Source of the DNA: Neptunomonas sp.
Lineage (GTDB): Bacteria; Pseudomonadota; Gammaproteobacteria; Pseudomonadales; Balneatricaceae
NCBI RefSeq assembly: GCF_016744175.1
Contig: NZ_JADGEV010000009.1
Location: forward strand, 17,996-81,995
DNA length: 64,000 bases
Direction: 5' to 3'
The translations under genes and the position numbers were made by a program. Below the pieces are notes generated by a model. That model made no database searches and was not told where the DNA came from. It was given only the letters and a program-made list of their open reading frames with translations. Within the stretch, counting starts at the first letter, position 1; each line of letters begins with the position of its first letter. Positions 51,257 to 59,395 of the stretch are shown one piece after another.

Positions 51257-52642
51257 GTGAAGTCCCATCCGCAGCGTCAAGAGATTGCTGATGAAGTGCA
51301 TGCGCGCCCCTTTCAGCAGTTGAGTTCTCCTCTTAAAGTGATGCACTTTGCTGTAATGAATGCTGAGCATAGTGTAGAGGAGGTTCTTCATTCTGTTTCT
51401 GCTTTGTATGAGGTCTGTGGTGCAAAGCCACTTGCAGAGAATGCTACTTTTGGTTTCCAAGATGTTGGTCAGTTATCACTGCGCTGGGAAGCGCATAACG
51501 AGTTTTATACCTTAACTTTTTACTATCGAGGTGAGGAGCAAGATTGGCTGCAGTCTATACCGGGGATACCACAAGATTGGGATGAGCATGTTGTAGGAGA
51601 GCTTATTACTGGCGTACAAATACTGGTTAAAGCACCGCAAGAAGAAACTGAATTATCAGAAGATTCAGCTTCTGTTTCCGATAATTTAGCGATTGGTTCA
51701 CACATTATGCGAAAAGCTGCCACGTTGTGGACTGATTTTAAGGGACAAGCTGAAGTTGCTATTCTATGCGAGAATCCTGTTTTAGATGGGGTCTTTGGTG
51801 ACAATCAGGCTATTGGTTCGCAGGTCATGCGTAAGTCAGCCACCTTGTGGACTGATTTTAAGGCTCAAGGGGAGTTCGGGTTAAATTGTATCTTGTTGCA
51901 CGATCATCATTTACATGGTTTTCAGTGCGGCCGATTGATTCAGCGCTTGTGTGAAATTGATACTTACCGTGCTGTTGCTTTGCTAGGTTTGTCTCCAGCC
52001 CGTTCTGCTATGAAGCAGGTAACAAATTTAGGAAATGAGTTATCAGTGATTACTAACCACTTAAGTAATCTAGGGGCAGGGGAGGAGCCTGAAGCATTAT
52101 CAGCTTTGATGGTGATGGCTGCAAAAGTAGAAGAAATTTCAGCAGAAACCGCGCACCGTTTTTCTGCCTCAGAGGCGTACTATGCGGTAGTGAAAATGCG
52201 CATTTCTGAATTGGAAGAAACACGAATCGAGGGACTACAAACTATTGAGCAGTTTATTGAACGTCGTGTAGATCCTGCCATGCGTACGTGTAAAGCGGCA
52301 TCTGTGCGGCTAGATCGTATCTCTCAGCGTATTGCGCGTGCCAGTAATTTATTACGCTCTAAAATTGATCTGTCGACTGAGCAAAAAGTACATGATTTGC
52401 TTAGTTCGATGAATAAGCGGACACGCCGTCAATTAACACTCCAAGCAAAATTGGAAACGTTTTCTATTATCGTCGTGACTTATTACTTGTTTGATTTAAT
52501 CGATCGTACGGTTCATTACCTTACTTCAGGTAAAACAGAAGAGATGGCTACCAATGGCTTGGTATATTCGCTACCGGCTGTCGTTTTGGGCGTTTGGTGG
52601 TATGTGCGTAGAGTGACTAAAGAATTTAAATCAGACGACTAA
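51257..52642 (+). CDS. DUF3422 family membrane protein with an internal 40-residue duplication
   Basis: 461 aa. ADEVHARPF at the N-terminus is the DUF3422 hallmark; the middle has MVMAAKVEEISAETAHRFSAS, FIERRVDPAMRTCKA, then two TM helices at the C-terminus. Function unknown. Residues about 144-165 and 184-205 are copies (AIGSHIMRKAATLWTDFK and AIGSQVMRKSATLWTDFK), where usual members have one. GTG 51257 is chosen because AGGAGG lies six bases ahead; TTG 51254 is too close. The convergent monooxygenase gene follows. Confidence 0.9.
   Translation: MKSHPQRQEIADEVHARPFQQLSSPLKVMHFAVMNAEHSVEEVLHSVSALYEVCGAKPLAENATFGFQDVGQLSLRWEAHNEFYTLTFYYRGEEQDWLQSIPGIPQDWDEHVVGELITGVQILVKAPQEETELSEDSASVSDNLAIGSHIMRKAATLWTDFKGQAEVAILCENPVLDGVFGDNQAIGSQVMRKSATLWTDFKAQGEFGLNCILLHDHHLHGFQCGRLIQRLCEIDTYRAVALLGLSPARSAMKQVTNLGNELSVITNHLSNLGAGEEPEALSALMVMAAKVEEISAETAHRFSASEAYYAVVKMRISELEETRIEGLQTIEQFIERRVDPAMRTCKAASVRLDRISQRIARASNLLRSKIDLSTEQKVHDLLSSMNKRTRRQLTLQAKLETFSIIVVTYYLFDLIDRTVHYLTSGKTEEMATNGLVYSLPAVVLGVWWYVRRVTKEFKSDD
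51683..51922 (+). repeat. 120-bp tandem duplication inside the DUF3422 gene
   Basis: Two units (51683-51802 and 51803-51922) start with GATAATTTAGCGATTGG-like and GACAATCAGGCTATTGG-like sequence and share the run TTGTGGACTGATTTTAAGG. About the first 66 bases of each unit are well conserved and the rest has diverged, so the event is old. Confidence 0.75.
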
Positions 52643-52679
52643 CGGAGCACTCACAGATAATTAGCTCGGAGTGGTCCGT
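52642..52679. terminator. Hairpin between convergent DUF3422 and monooxygenase genes
   Basis: ACGGAGCACTC pairs with GAGTGGTCCGT at 10 of 11 positions around a 16-base loop, starting at the last base of the DUF3422 stop codon. It is followed by TGTATTAG. It could serve both convergent transcripts. Confidence 0.5.
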
Positions 52680-52694
52680 TGTATTAGATAGTAG

Positions 52695-53042
52695 TTATAG
52701 CACTGGTGCATCAAAGTCGTTAGGTTCATCGCTGTAAACACAGACGTTCCATTGATCAACAGTGCCATTTTCAGCAATACAATTTGTGTCGAAAAATGCA
52801 ACAATCTCTTTACGCTGGCAATGTGCTTCAAAAGCTGCAATATCACTCCATATTTCATGAAACACGATAGGGTAGCTTTCGCCTTCTGCAAATGGGTTGG
52901 CGATACGGCGGGTGACCGTATATTGAAGGCATCCGTCTTCACGTTGTGCATTAGGTTCCAGTGCTTGCAGTGCTGCAAAAACTTCTGCTTCTTTACCCGA
53001 CTTTGGCAAAAATTGGGCAGTACAATAAACTTTTTTAGACAT
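52695..53042 (-). CDS. Antibiotic biosynthesis monooxygenase (ABM) domain protein
   Basis: 115 aa. The ABM dimeric ferredoxin-like fold is visible: TAQFLPKSGKEAEVFAALQAL, EDGCLQYTVTRRIANP and YPIVFHEIWSDIAAFEAHC. Related small enzymes are quinol or polyketide monooxygenases and heme degraders; the substrate is unknown. ATG 53042 is preferred over the longer frame to 53081, which would run into the ppa terminator. It is separated from ppa by a strong terminator and so has its own promoter within that hairpin region. Confidence 0.88.
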   Translation of the reverse strand: MSKKVYCTAQFLPKSGKEAEVFAALQALEPNAQREDGCLQYTVTRRIANPFAEGESYPIVFHEIWSDIAAFEAHCQRKEIVAFFDTNCIAENGTVDQWNVCVYSDEPNDFDAPVL

Positions 53043-53080
53043 ATGCTTCTCGTATTTCTTTTTTATGTGTACTGAAAACA

Positions 53081-53115
53081 AAAAAAGCCTCCATTATTAA
53101 TAAGGAGGCTTTTTT
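53081..53115 (-). terminator. Rho-independent terminator of ppa
   Basis: A 12-bp perfect stem (AAAAAAGCCTCC/GGAGGCTTTTTT) with an 11-base loop and a T-run on both strands, 26 bases after the ppa stop on the minus strand. Confidence 0.92.
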
Positions 53116-53140
53116 AGTGTCGCTGTTTAAAAAGTAATGA

Positions 53141-53674
53141 CTATTTAGCAGCTTCGTACATTTTAACGCCATCAATGATAGCTGCACGTGCTGCGTCAGC
53201 ACCTTCCCATCCATCAAGCTTAACCCATTTACCTTCTTCAAGGCCTTTGTAGTTCTCGAAGAAGTGCTTGATACGAGCAAGTGTCATTTCAGGCAGGTCG
53301 CTGATGTCGTTAACATCTTTGTACATTTTAGTTAGCTTGTCGTGCGGTACTGCTAGCAGCTTAGCATCCTGGCCCGCTTCGTCAGTCATGTTTAGGATAC
53401 CAATTGGACGGCAACGGATAACAGAACCTGGAATAACTGGGTAAGGTGTCAGCACTAGTACGTCAACAGCATCGCCGTCATCAGCCAGTGTGTTGTTGAT
53501 ATAGCCGTAGTTGGCAGGGTAAAACATAGGTGCTGCCATGAAACGGTCAACGAAGATCGCATCTTCTTCTTTCTCGATCTCGTATTTTACCGGGGAGCTT
53601 TCCGCCGGGATCTCGATGATCACGTAGATGTCGTTCGGTAGATCTTTACCAGCAGGCACTTTTGCAAAGCTCAT
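53141..53674 (-). CDS. ppa: Inorganic pyrophosphatase
   Basis: 177 aa, family I soluble enzyme. The signature region [20 protein letters not shown] contains the D-G/S-D-P/A-x-D-V metal-binding core; [16 protein letters not shown] and KFKVP-type N-terminal residues ([15 protein letters not shown]) agree. It hydrolyses PPi released in biosynthesis. The start is preceded by GGAAGGGA. It is monocistronic, with a terminator at 53081, and lies downstream of fbp on the same strand. Confidence 0.97.
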   Translation of the reverse strand: MSFAKVPAGKDLPNDIYVIIEIPAESSPVKYEIEKEEDAIFVDRFMAAPMFYPANYGYINNTLADDGDAVDVLVLTPYPVIPGSVIRCRPIGILNMTDEAGQDAKLLAVPHDKLTKMYKDVNDISDLPEMTLARIKHFFENYKGLEEGKWVKLDGWEGADAARAAIIDGVKMYEAAK

Positions 53675-53763
53675 GCGTTCCCTTCCTGTTCTGAAAAATA
53701 AAAATTTTGTATTCAGTCATTATAAGAGTCGTACGCGTTAGTTTGTATACGACTATCAGATGA

Positions 53764-54753
53764 TTATGCCTCTTTTGTGCTTTCAACTTGTGCGTGGTAT
53801 TCCATTAGCGCTTCAACTTCTTTGCGCGAGCCTAATGAAACAGAAACACGTTCATGGATGTCATCCGGTTCTACATCCATGATGTCGGAGTAGCAGTTAG
53901 TCGCTAATCCGCCAGCCTGCTCAATCAGCATGCTCATTGGGTTGCCTTCGTACATTAGACGCAATTTGCCCGGCTTCTTCGGTGAGCGAGCATCCCAAGG
54001 ATAAGTGAAGATACCGCCGCGAGTAAGAACGCGGTGAACTTCAGCTACCATCGCAGCAACCCAGCGCATGTTGTAGTTTTTCTCACGCGGACCGTCAGCA
54101 CCGAGTAGCAAGTCATCCACGTAGTTACGCATAGCCGGTTCCCAGAAGCGGTGGTTTGACATATTGATGGCAAACTCACGAGTTTCTTCAGGAATCATAA
54201 CGTTTTCACGTGTTAGTAAGAAATCACCGGTGTGAGACATGGTAAACATGTTGACACCTTTTCCGGTCGTTAATACTAAAACGGCTGAAGGTCCATACAA
54301 AACATAACCCGCAGCGATCTGTTTGCGACCGCTTTGTAGGTAGGGATGTTCAGTGCTGTAGTCTTGGTCTTTTGGCGCTTCAAGAATGGAAAATATAGTA
54401 CCAACAGAGACATTGATATCAATATTTGAAGAACCATCTAGAGGGTCAAAAACGACTAAATAACGGCCGTCTGGGTTACCCGGTACAGATTCGCTTTCTT
54501 CTTCAGAAGCTACGCCTGCCACCAGTGAGTGGTTAAGCAAGACGGTTTTCATGATCTCATTAGAAATCACGTCTAATTTCTTCTGTGTTTCTCCCTGAAC
54601 GTTAGTGATATCGGTCGTTCCGAGCACTCCCGCTAATGCACCTTCACGCAGTTGTAACGCGATCTCTTTACAGGCGACCATGAGTGTAGCAATCAGGTCC
54701 ATTAATTGTTCGTCAGTGTCGTTGCGTCTCAGAAACTGGCTCAGCAGTTGCAT
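53764..54753 (-). CDS. fbp: Fructose-1,6-bisphosphatase class 1
   Basis: 329 aa. The metal site VVFDPLDGSSNIDINVSVGT is intact, as are the N-terminal ASEEESE loop and the C-terminal GKLRLMYEGNPMSMLIEQAGG. It dephosphorylates fructose-1,6-bisphosphate in gluconeogenesis, consistent with growth on amino and organic acids. It is divergent from mpl. Length is typical of proteobacterial Fbp. Confidence 0.97.
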   Translation of the reverse strand: MQLLSQFLRRNDTDEQLMDLIATLMVACKEIALQLREGALAGVLGTTDITNVQGETQKKLDVISNEIMKTVLLNHSLVAGVASEEESESVPGNPDGRYLVVFDPLDGSSNIDINVSVGTIFSILEAPKDQDYSTEHPYLQSGRKQIAAGYVLYGPSAVLVLTTGKGVNMFTMSHTGDFLLTRENVMIPEETREFAINMSNHRFWEPAMRNYVDDLLLGADGPREKNYNMRWVAAMVAEVHRVLTRGGIFTYPWDARSPKKPGKLRLMYEGNPMSMLIEQAGGLATNCYSDIMDVEPDDIHERVSVSLGSRKEVEALMEYHAQVESTKEA

Positions 54754-54848
54754 GGGGGATAATACCTTTGAGTATGTTAAAAAAAGGGCGAAACAAATTT
54801 TGTAGTAATTTTACGTGATTAAGATGGGAAAATCATGTGATGAAGTTC

Positions 54849-54878
54849 AAAAAAGGGTTATAAATCGCGCCCTTTTTT
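54849..54878. other. Hairpin in the fbp-mpl divergent promoter region
   Basis: AAAAAAGGG pairs with CCCTTTTTT around a 12-base loop, with the T-run downstream on the plus strand, in the form of an intrinsic terminator but between two divergent starts. It lies about 60 bases ahead of mpl. It may limit stray transcription or attenuate mpl. Confidence 0.4.
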
Positions 54879-54937
54879 CATAATTGCCGGTATTATTATC
54901 TGAATTGATTTATTGATTGTTTCTTAGGAGTGACACT

Positions 54938-56323
54938 TTGCATATTCATGTTCTGGGTATCTGCGGAACCTTTATGGGTTCGTTGGCTATATTGGCGCGC
55001 GAGTTGGGTTATCGAGTGACGGGTTCAGATGCCAATGTATACCCACCTATGAGCACTCAGTTAGAAGCTCAGGGTATTGAGTTAATGGAAGGGTATTCAT
55101 CGGAGCATCTCAGCCCTGAACCAGATTTGGTAATTATCGGTAATGCGATGTCACGGGGTAACCCAGCCGTAGAATATGTTTTAGATAAAGGTTTGCGTTA
55201 TATTTCCGGGCCTCAATGGTTATGTGAGCATGTGCTCCAAGAGCGTTGGGTGCTAGCTATTGCGGGTACGCATGGCAAAACAACGACTTCTTCGATGCTG
55301 GCGTGGATTTTGGAATATGCGGGTATGGAGCCGGGTTATTTAATTGGTGGTGTGCCGAATAATTTTGAGGTGTCAGCACGTTTGGGTGGTTCGCCTTTCT
55401 TTGTTATTGAGGCAGATGAATACGATACCGCTTTTTTTGATAAGCGTTCAAAATTTGTACATTATCGGCCTCGTACGTTGGTGCTAAATAACCTTGAATT
55501 TGATCACGCCGATATCTTCCCCGATTTAGCCGCTATCCAGCGACAGTTTCATCATGTAGTACGTACTGTTCCTGCTAATGGCCAGGTAATTATTCCTCAA
55601 CAAAATGAAGCCATCAAAGAAGTAATCGATATGGGCTGCTGGACACCGGTAGTCAACGCATCGGTTGGTGAGGGTGGTGAATGGTCTGCACAACTGGTTA
55701 GCGAAGATGGCAGCACTTTTAATATTTTGCACGAAGGTAAAAACCTTGGCCAAATCTGTTGGGGTATGACGGGGCTGCATAATGTTGAAAATGGCTTGAT
55801 GGCGTTAATTGCAGCGCGCCACGTAGGCGTGCAGCCTCATCATGCTGTTGAAGCATTGTCTGTTTTTGGCGGTGTTAAGCGCCGTATGGAAAAATTAGCT
55901 GAAGTAGCAGGCGTGACTGTTTATGACGATTTTGCTCACCACCCCACAGCCATAGCAACAACGCTACAAGGGCTGCGAGCACAAGTGGGTAGTGAAACCA
56001 TTGTTGCAATTATAGAGCCACGCTCAAACACTATGAGATTAGGGGCGCATCGCGCTGCATTAGCTGATTCATCTGAAATGGCAGATGAAGTCATTTGGTA
56101 TCAGCCTACAGGTTTGGGTTGGTCGCTGGATGATATTGTAAGTGGGCGCGAAGATAAAATGCGTGTAGCAACCAGTATTGATAATATTATCAGCACTGTA
56201 AAAGCTTCAGTTACCAAAGGAACACATGTAGTGGTGATGAGTAATGGTGGCTTTGAAGGCATTCATCAGCGTTTGATTACTGCGCTGGAAGAGCGCTTCT
56301 CTGAGGGCAATAATCATGGCTGA
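54938..56323 (+). CDS. mpl: UDP-N-acetylmuramate:L-alanyl-gamma-D-glutamyl-meso-diaminopimelate ligase
   Basis: 461 aa. The N-terminus HIHVLGICGTFMGSLA, the ATP-binding GTHGKTTTSSMLAW and ADEYDTAFFDKRSKF are Mpl hallmarks. It attaches the recycled tripeptide of peptidoglycan to UDP-MurNAc. The TTG start at 54938 is chosen because AGGAG lies seven bases ahead and it matches the E. coli start (MRIHILGICGTF); the TTG at 54917 lies upstream of that site. It overlaps ubiX by eight bases, heading a five-gene run. Confidence 0.95.
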   Translation: MHIHVLGICGTFMGSLAILARELGYRVTGSDANVYPPMSTQLEAQGIELMEGYSSEHLSPEPDLVIIGNAMSRGNPAVEYVLDKGLRYISGPQWLCEHVLQERWVLAIAGTHGKTTTSSMLAWILEYAGMEPGYLIGGVPNNFEVSARLGGSPFFVIEADEYDTAFFDKRSKFVHYRPRTLVLNNLEFDHADIFPDLAAIQRQFHHVVRTVPANGQVIIPQQNEAIKEVIDMGCWTPVVNASVGEGGEWSAQLVSEDGSTFNILHEGKNLGQICWGMTGLHNVENGLMALIAARHVGVQPHHAVEALSVFGGVKRRMEKLAEVAGVTVYDDFAHHPTAIATTLQGLRAQVGSETIVAIIEPRSNTMRLGAHRAALADSSEMADEVIWYQPTGLGWSLDDIVSGREDKMRVATSIDNIISTVKASVTKGTHVVVMSNGGFEGIHQRLITALEERFSEGNNHG

Positions 56324-56966
56324 GTTTACGCAAAGAGTTACTCTAGCGGTTACCGGTGCATCAGGCGTGCAGTATGCGGTGCGCCTAATGGAATGCTTGG
56401 TGGCTGCTGATGTACAAGTGCTACTGATGATCTCCCGTGCTGCACAAGTAGTAGCAGCAACAGAAACCGAATTGACTATTCCTGGTGCAACGGCTGCGCA
56501 GCAAGTGTATTTTACTCAGTTGTTTAACGCTAAAACGGGTCAAATTAAAGTATTCTCACGTGAGCAGTGGATGGCACCGGTTGCTTCCGGCTCGGGTGCG
56601 CCAGCGACTATGGTGGTGTGCCCTTGTAGCACGGGTACCTTGTCTGCTATAGCGACAGGTGCGAGTAATAATTTGATAGAGCGAGCGGCTGATGTTGCTT
56701 TAAAAGAACGTCGACAACTGCTGTTGGTGCCTCGTGAGGCACCGTACTCTGAAATTCATCTAGAAAACATGCTGAAACTGACACGTATGGGCGCGGTAAT
56801 TCTGCCTGCGAGCCCTGGTTTTTACCATAAACCTGAAACAATTAACGATATGATCGACTTTGTGGTGGCTCGAATCCTCTCCCAAATAGGGATTGAGCAA
56901 TCTTTTATGCCTCGTTGGGGTGATGCTTTGCTGCAAAGTGATGAAAATCCGTCGTCGCACGATTAG
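56316..56966 (+). CDS. ubiX: Flavin prenyltransferase UbiX
   Basis: 216 aa. VTLAVTGASGVQYAVRLME is the FMN-binding start, and the middle has SGSGAPATMVVCPCSTGTLSA split by the conserved P-C-S and the ERAADVALKERRQLLLVPREAPYS loop. It makes prenylated FMN for the UbiD decarboxylase in ubiquinone synthesis. The ATG overlaps the mpl stop by eight bases. Its end is followed by tsaB after 31 bases. Confidence 0.95.
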   Translation: MAEFTQRVTLAVTGASGVQYAVRLMECLVAADVQVLLMISRAAQVVAATETELTIPGATAAQQVYFTQLFNAKTGQIKVFSREQWMAPVASGSGAPATMVVCPCSTGTLSAIATGASNNLIERAADVALKERRQLLLVPREAPYSEIHLENMLKLTRMGAVILPASPGFYHKPETINDMIDFVVARILSQIGIEQSFMPRWGDALLQSDENPSSHD

Positions 56967-56997
56967 AATAGGCCCTTTTGTAAATTGGAGTGGGTTA

Positions 56998-57711
56998 ATG
57001 CCTAAAATTCTTGCCTTGGATACCTCTACTGACGCCTGTTCAGTGGCTTTATATGTGGCGGGTGATATTCGTGAGGATTTCAGAATTATCCCCAGACAAC
57101 ATACTAAGCAACTGTTGCCGATGATCCAAGCGATGTTGGATGATGCGGGCCTTAAAGTAACAGATCTAGATGCCATTGCCTTTGGGCGAGGGCCTGGCTC
57201 TTTTGCCGGTATTCGTATTGCTACCGGTGTTGCTCAAGGTTTGGCATTTTCAGCTGAGTTGAACCTGTTACCTATTTCTACATTGGCTGCTATTGCATTG
57301 GCACACCATCTTAAAACAGGTGATCAACACGTTATTGCTGCTTTGGATGCGCGCATGGATGAAGTTTATTGGGCCGCTTATAAGTTTGAAAACGGGCTTC
57401 CTATTTTACTGGAAAGTGAGCGCGTTGATGCGCCTGCGAATATTTGTTTGCCAGATGCCAGTGAGTGGGCTGGAGTGGGGTCGGGCTGGCGTTATCTGCA
57501 AAAGATGTCTGATCAAGTAAAGCAGTTTATCACTACGGTGGAAGGCGGGCTTCAGGAGGAGGTTGATGAAAATACCACTTACCCAACAGCCTCTAGCATT
57601 GTGCGTTTGGCTATTAAGGATTACCAGGAAGGAAAATCAGTATCGCCTGAATTGGCTTTACCCGTATATTTACGCGATAACGTCGCATGGAAAAAGAAGG
57701 ATCAGCAATAA
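56998..57711 (+). CDS. tsaB: tRNA threonylcarbamoyladenosine biosynthesis protein TsaB
   Basis: 237 aa. ILALDTSTDACSVALYV and IPRQHTKQLLPMIQ, then FGRGPGSFAGIRIATGVAQGLAF, are the ASKHA-like features of YeaZ/TsaB. It pairs with TsaD to make t6A at position 37 of ANN-decoding tRNAs. The ATG at 56998 is used because GGAG lies nine bases upstream; longer in-frame starts overlap ubiX. It ends immediately before uppP. Confidence 0.95.
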   Translation: MPKILALDTSTDACSVALYVAGDIREDFRIIPRQHTKQLLPMIQAMLDDAGLKVTDLDAIAFGRGPGSFAGIRIATGVAQGLAFSAELNLLPISTLAAIALAHHLKTGDQHVIAALDARMDEVYWAAYKFENGLPILLESERVDAPANICLPDASEWAGVGSGWRYLQKMSDQVKQFITTVEGGLQEEVDENTTYPTASSIVRLAIKDYQEGKSVSPELALPVYLRDNVAWKKKDQQ

Positions 57712-58524
57712 ATGGATTGGGTTCAAACAGTTGTACTTGCGTTAATACAAGGACTAACAGAATTTTTACCGGTATCAAGCTCTGCTCACCTCATCCTTCC
57801 TTCTCAATTACTGGGTTGGGAGGATCAGGGGCTAGCGTTTGATGTTGGTGTGCATATGGGGACACTCGCGGCGGTTGTTATCTACTTTCGCCAAGATATT
57901 GTTAATATGTTGGTTGCTTTTTTTGCTTCCTTTAAAGGCGCTAGGTCGGTTGATGGGCGTGTTGCTTGGTTTGTTATTTTTGCGACGGTACCAGCGTTGG
58001 TTTTTGGTTTTATGCTCAATGATATAGTCGACCAATATGGTCGCTCTATATTAGTTATTGCAGCTACTACACTAATTTTTGGTGCATTGTTGTGGTGGGC
58101 TGATATCAGCCGAAAAGAGGTTAAACCTCTAGAAGAAATTACTCTGCGTGATGCGATTACCATTGGTTTAGCGCAAGCCGTGGCGTTAATTCCGGGTACT
58201 TCACGTTCGGGTATCACTATTACAGCAGCATTAATGTTAGGTTTTACACGCCAAGCCGCGGCACGCTTCTCATTTTTGATGTCGATTCCTGTGATACTGG
58301 CCGCGGGTAGTTATAAAAGTTTAGAGTTATTTCAAACGGCAACAGCTACACAGTGGGAGATGGTAATAGGGGGAGTACTTGTGTCAGCACTGAGTGCTCT
58401 GGCGTGTATTCATTTCTTCTTAAAGCTGCTGGATCGTACGGGCATGCTGCCTTTTGTTATCTATCGATTGTGTTTGGGCGTTTTCTTGTTAGGTGTCTAT
58501 TTTTATGTGCCTGTAAATGTTTGA
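57712..58524 (+). CDS. uppP: Undecaprenyl-diphosphatase UppP (BacA type)
   Basis: 270 aa, about eight TM helices. The signature [20 protein letters not shown] (active-site E and SSSAHL) and the second motif [22 protein letters not shown] are intact. It recycles undecaprenyl pyrophosphate for cell-wall synthesis and confers bacitracin tolerance. It begins at the base following the tsaB stop and overlaps rsmJ by eight bases. Confidence 0.96.
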   Translation: MDWVQTVVLALIQGLTEFLPVSSSAHLILPSQLLGWEDQGLAFDVGVHMGTLAAVVIYFRQDIVNMLVAFFASFKGARSVDGRVAWFVIFATVPALVFGFMLNDIVDQYGRSILVIAATTLIFGALLWWADISRKEVKPLEEITLRDAITIGLAQAVALIPGTSRSGITITAALMLGFTRQAAARFSFLMSIPVILAAGSYKSLELFQTATATQWEMVIGGVLVSALSALACIHFFLKLLDRTGMLPFVIYRLCLGVFLLGVYFYVPVNV

Positions 58525-59305
58525 TTTAGTAGGGGGTATCCAGGTTGCTGCCAGTGATAAGCCTTTGTTTGGTCAGGCGGCAATGCTTGCGAAGAAGCTT
58601 GGTTTAGCACCTGCGCTGGTTATCTCTGATACTTCTCGATGCGCTCATCCTTTGCTGCTTTATGTCACTTATGATGGTGTAAAACTACAAACGACGGGCA
58701 AGAAGGCTCCTGGACCTGTTTGGGTAGACTTTCTCAGTGGTACCGTAGCGCATCGTAGGAAGTTTGGCGGCGGTGCAGGTCAGATGATAGCCAAAGCCGT
58801 AGGGGTTAAAGGTGGTGTTCGTCCTACCGTACTGGATGCGACGGCGGGCTTAGGGCGTGATAGCTTTGTACTGGCAACGTTGGGTTGTCACGTGTCTATG
58901 ATCGAGCGTTCTCCAATTATTCATGCTTTGTTAGAAGACGGGCTGTCACGCGCGATGTCGGATGATGAAGTCTATGATGTTTGTTCAAAAATGAAGTTGT
59001 TACATGGTAACTCGATTGAGTTGATGAGCTCCATTGAAGCGCCCCAAGTTGTGTATGTGGACCCTATGTTTCCGCATGCTGAAAAATCAGCACTCGTGAA
59101 AAAAGAGATGCGTATATTTCGAGATGTAGTAGGCGATGATCATGACTCTTCATCTCTTTTGGAAGCTGCATTGGATGTTGCTACGGCGCGTGTTGTCGTT
59201 AAGCGAGCTCGTAAAGCCCCACTTATTGAGGGACGTGCACCGAGCTACCAGTTAGAAGGGAAGTCCAGCCGCTACGACATTTATGCGTTAGCCAAGCTAG
59301 CGTAG
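58517..59305 (+). CDS. rsmJ: 16S rRNA (guanine(1516)-N(2))-methyltransferase RsmJ
   Basis: 262 aa. The AdoMet-binding motif [19 protein letters not shown] and the catalytic motif [15 protein letters not shown] are characteristic of RsmJ (YhiQ), which methylates G1516 of 16S rRNA. Its start overlaps the uppP end by eight bases, so it is the last gene of the mpl-ubiX-tsaB-uppP-rsmJ run. It converges with plsB. Confidence 0.94.
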   Translation: MFDLVGGIQVAASDKPLFGQAAMLAKKLGLAPALVISDTSRCAHPLLLYVTYDGVKLQTTGKKAPGPVWVDFLSGTVAHRRKFGGGAGQMIAKAVGVKGGVRPTVLDATAGLGRDSFVLATLGCHVSMIERSPIIHALLEDGLSRAMSDDEVYDVCSKMKLLHGNSIELMSSIEAPQVVYVDPMFPHAEKSALVKKEMRIFRDVVGDDHDSSSLLEAALDVATARVVVKRARKAPLIEGRAPSYQLEGKSSRYDIYALAKLA

Positions 59306-59376
59306 AGTTGCTTGATAACCAGCTTATTGATAGTTAAAAGCTCATGTGTTTTGCGTGTGTTAAATCTAACGGCTGT

Positions 59377-59395
59377 CCGCGCTTACTTAGCGCGG
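59377..59395. terminator. GC-rich hairpin overlapping the plsB stop
   Basis: CCGCGC-TTACTTA-GCGCGG, a 6-bp GC stem around seven bases that include the plsB stop codon. No T-run on either side. It could act on either convergent transcript, but termination is not assured. Confidence 0.35.
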
